From: Veillonellaceae bacterium
GTDB taxonomy: Bacteria > Bacillota_C > Negativicutes > Veillonellales > Veillonellaceae
Assembly: GCA_902834965.1 (NCBI GenBank)
Contig: CADFKY010000065.1
Span: 1 to 5,793 of the forward strand
Direction of reading: 5' to 3'
Length of the DNA stretch: 5,793 nt
Below the pieces are notes generated by a model, which saw only the letters and a list, made by a program, of their open reading frames with translations, was not told where the DNA came from and did no database searches. The position numbers were made by a program, and so were the translations under genes. Shown here one piece after another: positions 4,941 through 5,793 of this stretch (its first letter is position 1; the number at the start of each line of letters is the position of its first letter).

Positions 4941-5793
4941 ATGGATATAAAGGATATTAAATATATAAGTACCATCGTCGAGATGGCATCATTTTCAAAG
5001 GCATCTAAAAAACTATATATTTCTCAGCCCGCATTGAGTCAAAGTATTCGTCGTATCGAAGCTGAGTTAGGGGTGCCTTTATTTGCTCGAGATCGTACAA
5101 AGGTTGTGCCAACGGCGGCAGCATTACAGATTGCTAAAGAGGGGATGCCCTTAGTAGGAAAGGTAGAGGCTTTAACGCAGTCTATTATTAATCAAGGATC
5201 TGATGCAGCTTATCATGTACGTATTGGGTTGTCTCAGTTTTATGGTCATCATATGCTGGGAAAAACATTGAAGAGCTTTCAACAAATTGAACCTTCTTGG
5301 GAATTCCATGTAGTAGAAGGAGAGTCCCATTTTTTGGAACAACAAATTTGTGATGGCTTGGTAGATGTAGGGTTGTTTCCTACACCGATTTATTCTCAAG
5401 CTCTTGAAAGCTATCCTGTACTAGATGAGCAAATTCTATTGGCCGTTAGTGTAGAAAATAAAAAAGCCATAGCTATTGCTGATTCGCTTATGACACCGGA
5501 TGGAATTCATGAAATAGCACCCTTTGGAACATTTCCGTTTATTCTCATAAGAGAAGGCCTTAAGTTGCGAACTTTGGTAAATCGTCTATGTCAGGCTGAA
5601 TCCTTCGTACCTAAAGCAGTTATTGGCTCTGAAAATCTGGATACTTGTAGATCCTTGGTGGAGGATGACTATGGTATTACCTTCTTGCCAAGCACATTAA
5701 ATAGCAAGGGCGATGATGATAAAGTTAAATTTTATCCTCTTGCATCGAAATTGTGTTTCCGTCAGTTAGTATTGGTTGCACGATCGGATAGAG
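4941..5793 (+). CDS. LysR-type transcriptional regulator, 3' end outside window
   Basis: The frame from the ATG at 4941 stays open to the window edge (284 full codons). LysR proteins are usually about 290-310 residues, so only a short C-terminal piece is missing. The N-terminal winged helix-turn-helix is clear: VEMASFSKASKKLYISQPAL and SQSIRRIEAELG span residues 13-44, followed by PLFARDR (46-52) and VVPT (55-58). A helical linker leads to a substrate-binding-protein-like effector domain from about residue 92 (HVRIGLSQ), with DGLVDVGLFPTP and, near the end, YGITFLPS. There is no signal peptide or membrane segment; it is a cytosolic DNA-binding protein. The gene is divergent from aconitase with 151 bases between start codons, the classic arrangement in which a LysR protein controls the neighbour and itself. 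By analogy with CcpC the effector could be citrate (inference), but the ligand cannot be read from the sequence. Overall similarity to CcpC was not tested. Confidence 0.9.
   Translation, partial: MDIKDIKYISTIVEMASFSKASKKLYISQPALSQSIRRIEAELGVPLFARDRTKVVPTAAALQIAKEGMPLVGKVEALTQSIINQGSDAAYHVRIGLSQFYGHHMLGKTLKSFQQIEPSWEFHVVEGESHFLEQQICDGLVDVGLFPTPIYSQALESYPVLDEQILLAVSVENKKAIAIADSLMTPDGIHEIAPFGTFPFILIREGLKLRTLVNRLCQAESFVPKAVIGSENLDTCRSLVEDDYGITFLPSTLNSKGDDDKVKFYPLASKLCFRQLVLVARSDR

Overview
The window looks like chromosomal DNA from a low-GC anaerobic bacterium of the Negativicutes, most likely Veillonella or a close relative. This is inferred from the AT-rich coding style, the divergent ATP-type PEP carboxykinase, the short aconitase, and the PAS/DUF1858 protein of a kind common in anaerobic Firmicutes. 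No database search was run, so the genus is a judgement. There is no phage, transposon, CRISPR array, tRNA or rRNA.

Layout. (1) 1-651, plus strand: the 3' part of a PAS-DUF1858 protein gene, closed by a clear intrinsic terminator (675-710). (2) 711-994: a gene-free upstream region holding a plausible promoter, a small hairpin and an AT-rich leader. (3) 995-2623, plus strand: pckA, ATP-dependent PEP carboxykinase. (4) 2624-2845: a convergent intergenic region with one strong bidirectional terminator (2718-2747) and what reads as the relic of an RraA-family gene on the minus strand. (5) 2846-4789, minus strand: a 647-residue single-chain aconitase. (6) 4790-4940: a 151-base divergent control region, about 77% AT, with two distinct families of short repeats. 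(7) 4941 to the window end, plus strand: a LysR-type regulator, cut by the window edge just before its expected stop.

How the genes fit together. PEP carboxykinase turns oxaloacetate into PEP, the entry to gluconeogenesis in an organism living on organic acids. Aconitase draws on the same C4/C6 acid pool, converting citrate to isocitrate on the way to 2-oxoglutarate and glutamate. The divergent LysR gene is the obvious candidate regulator of aconitase. One perfect and one 7-of-8 copy of an ATAA-N7-TTAT dyad, the type known for the Bacillus aconitase regulator CcpC, lie between the two genes.

Nothing here is convincingly a new biological system. The items most worth a second look are the repeat-rich lysR/acn control region, the RraA relic behind aconitase, and the divergent PEP carboxykinase with its leader.
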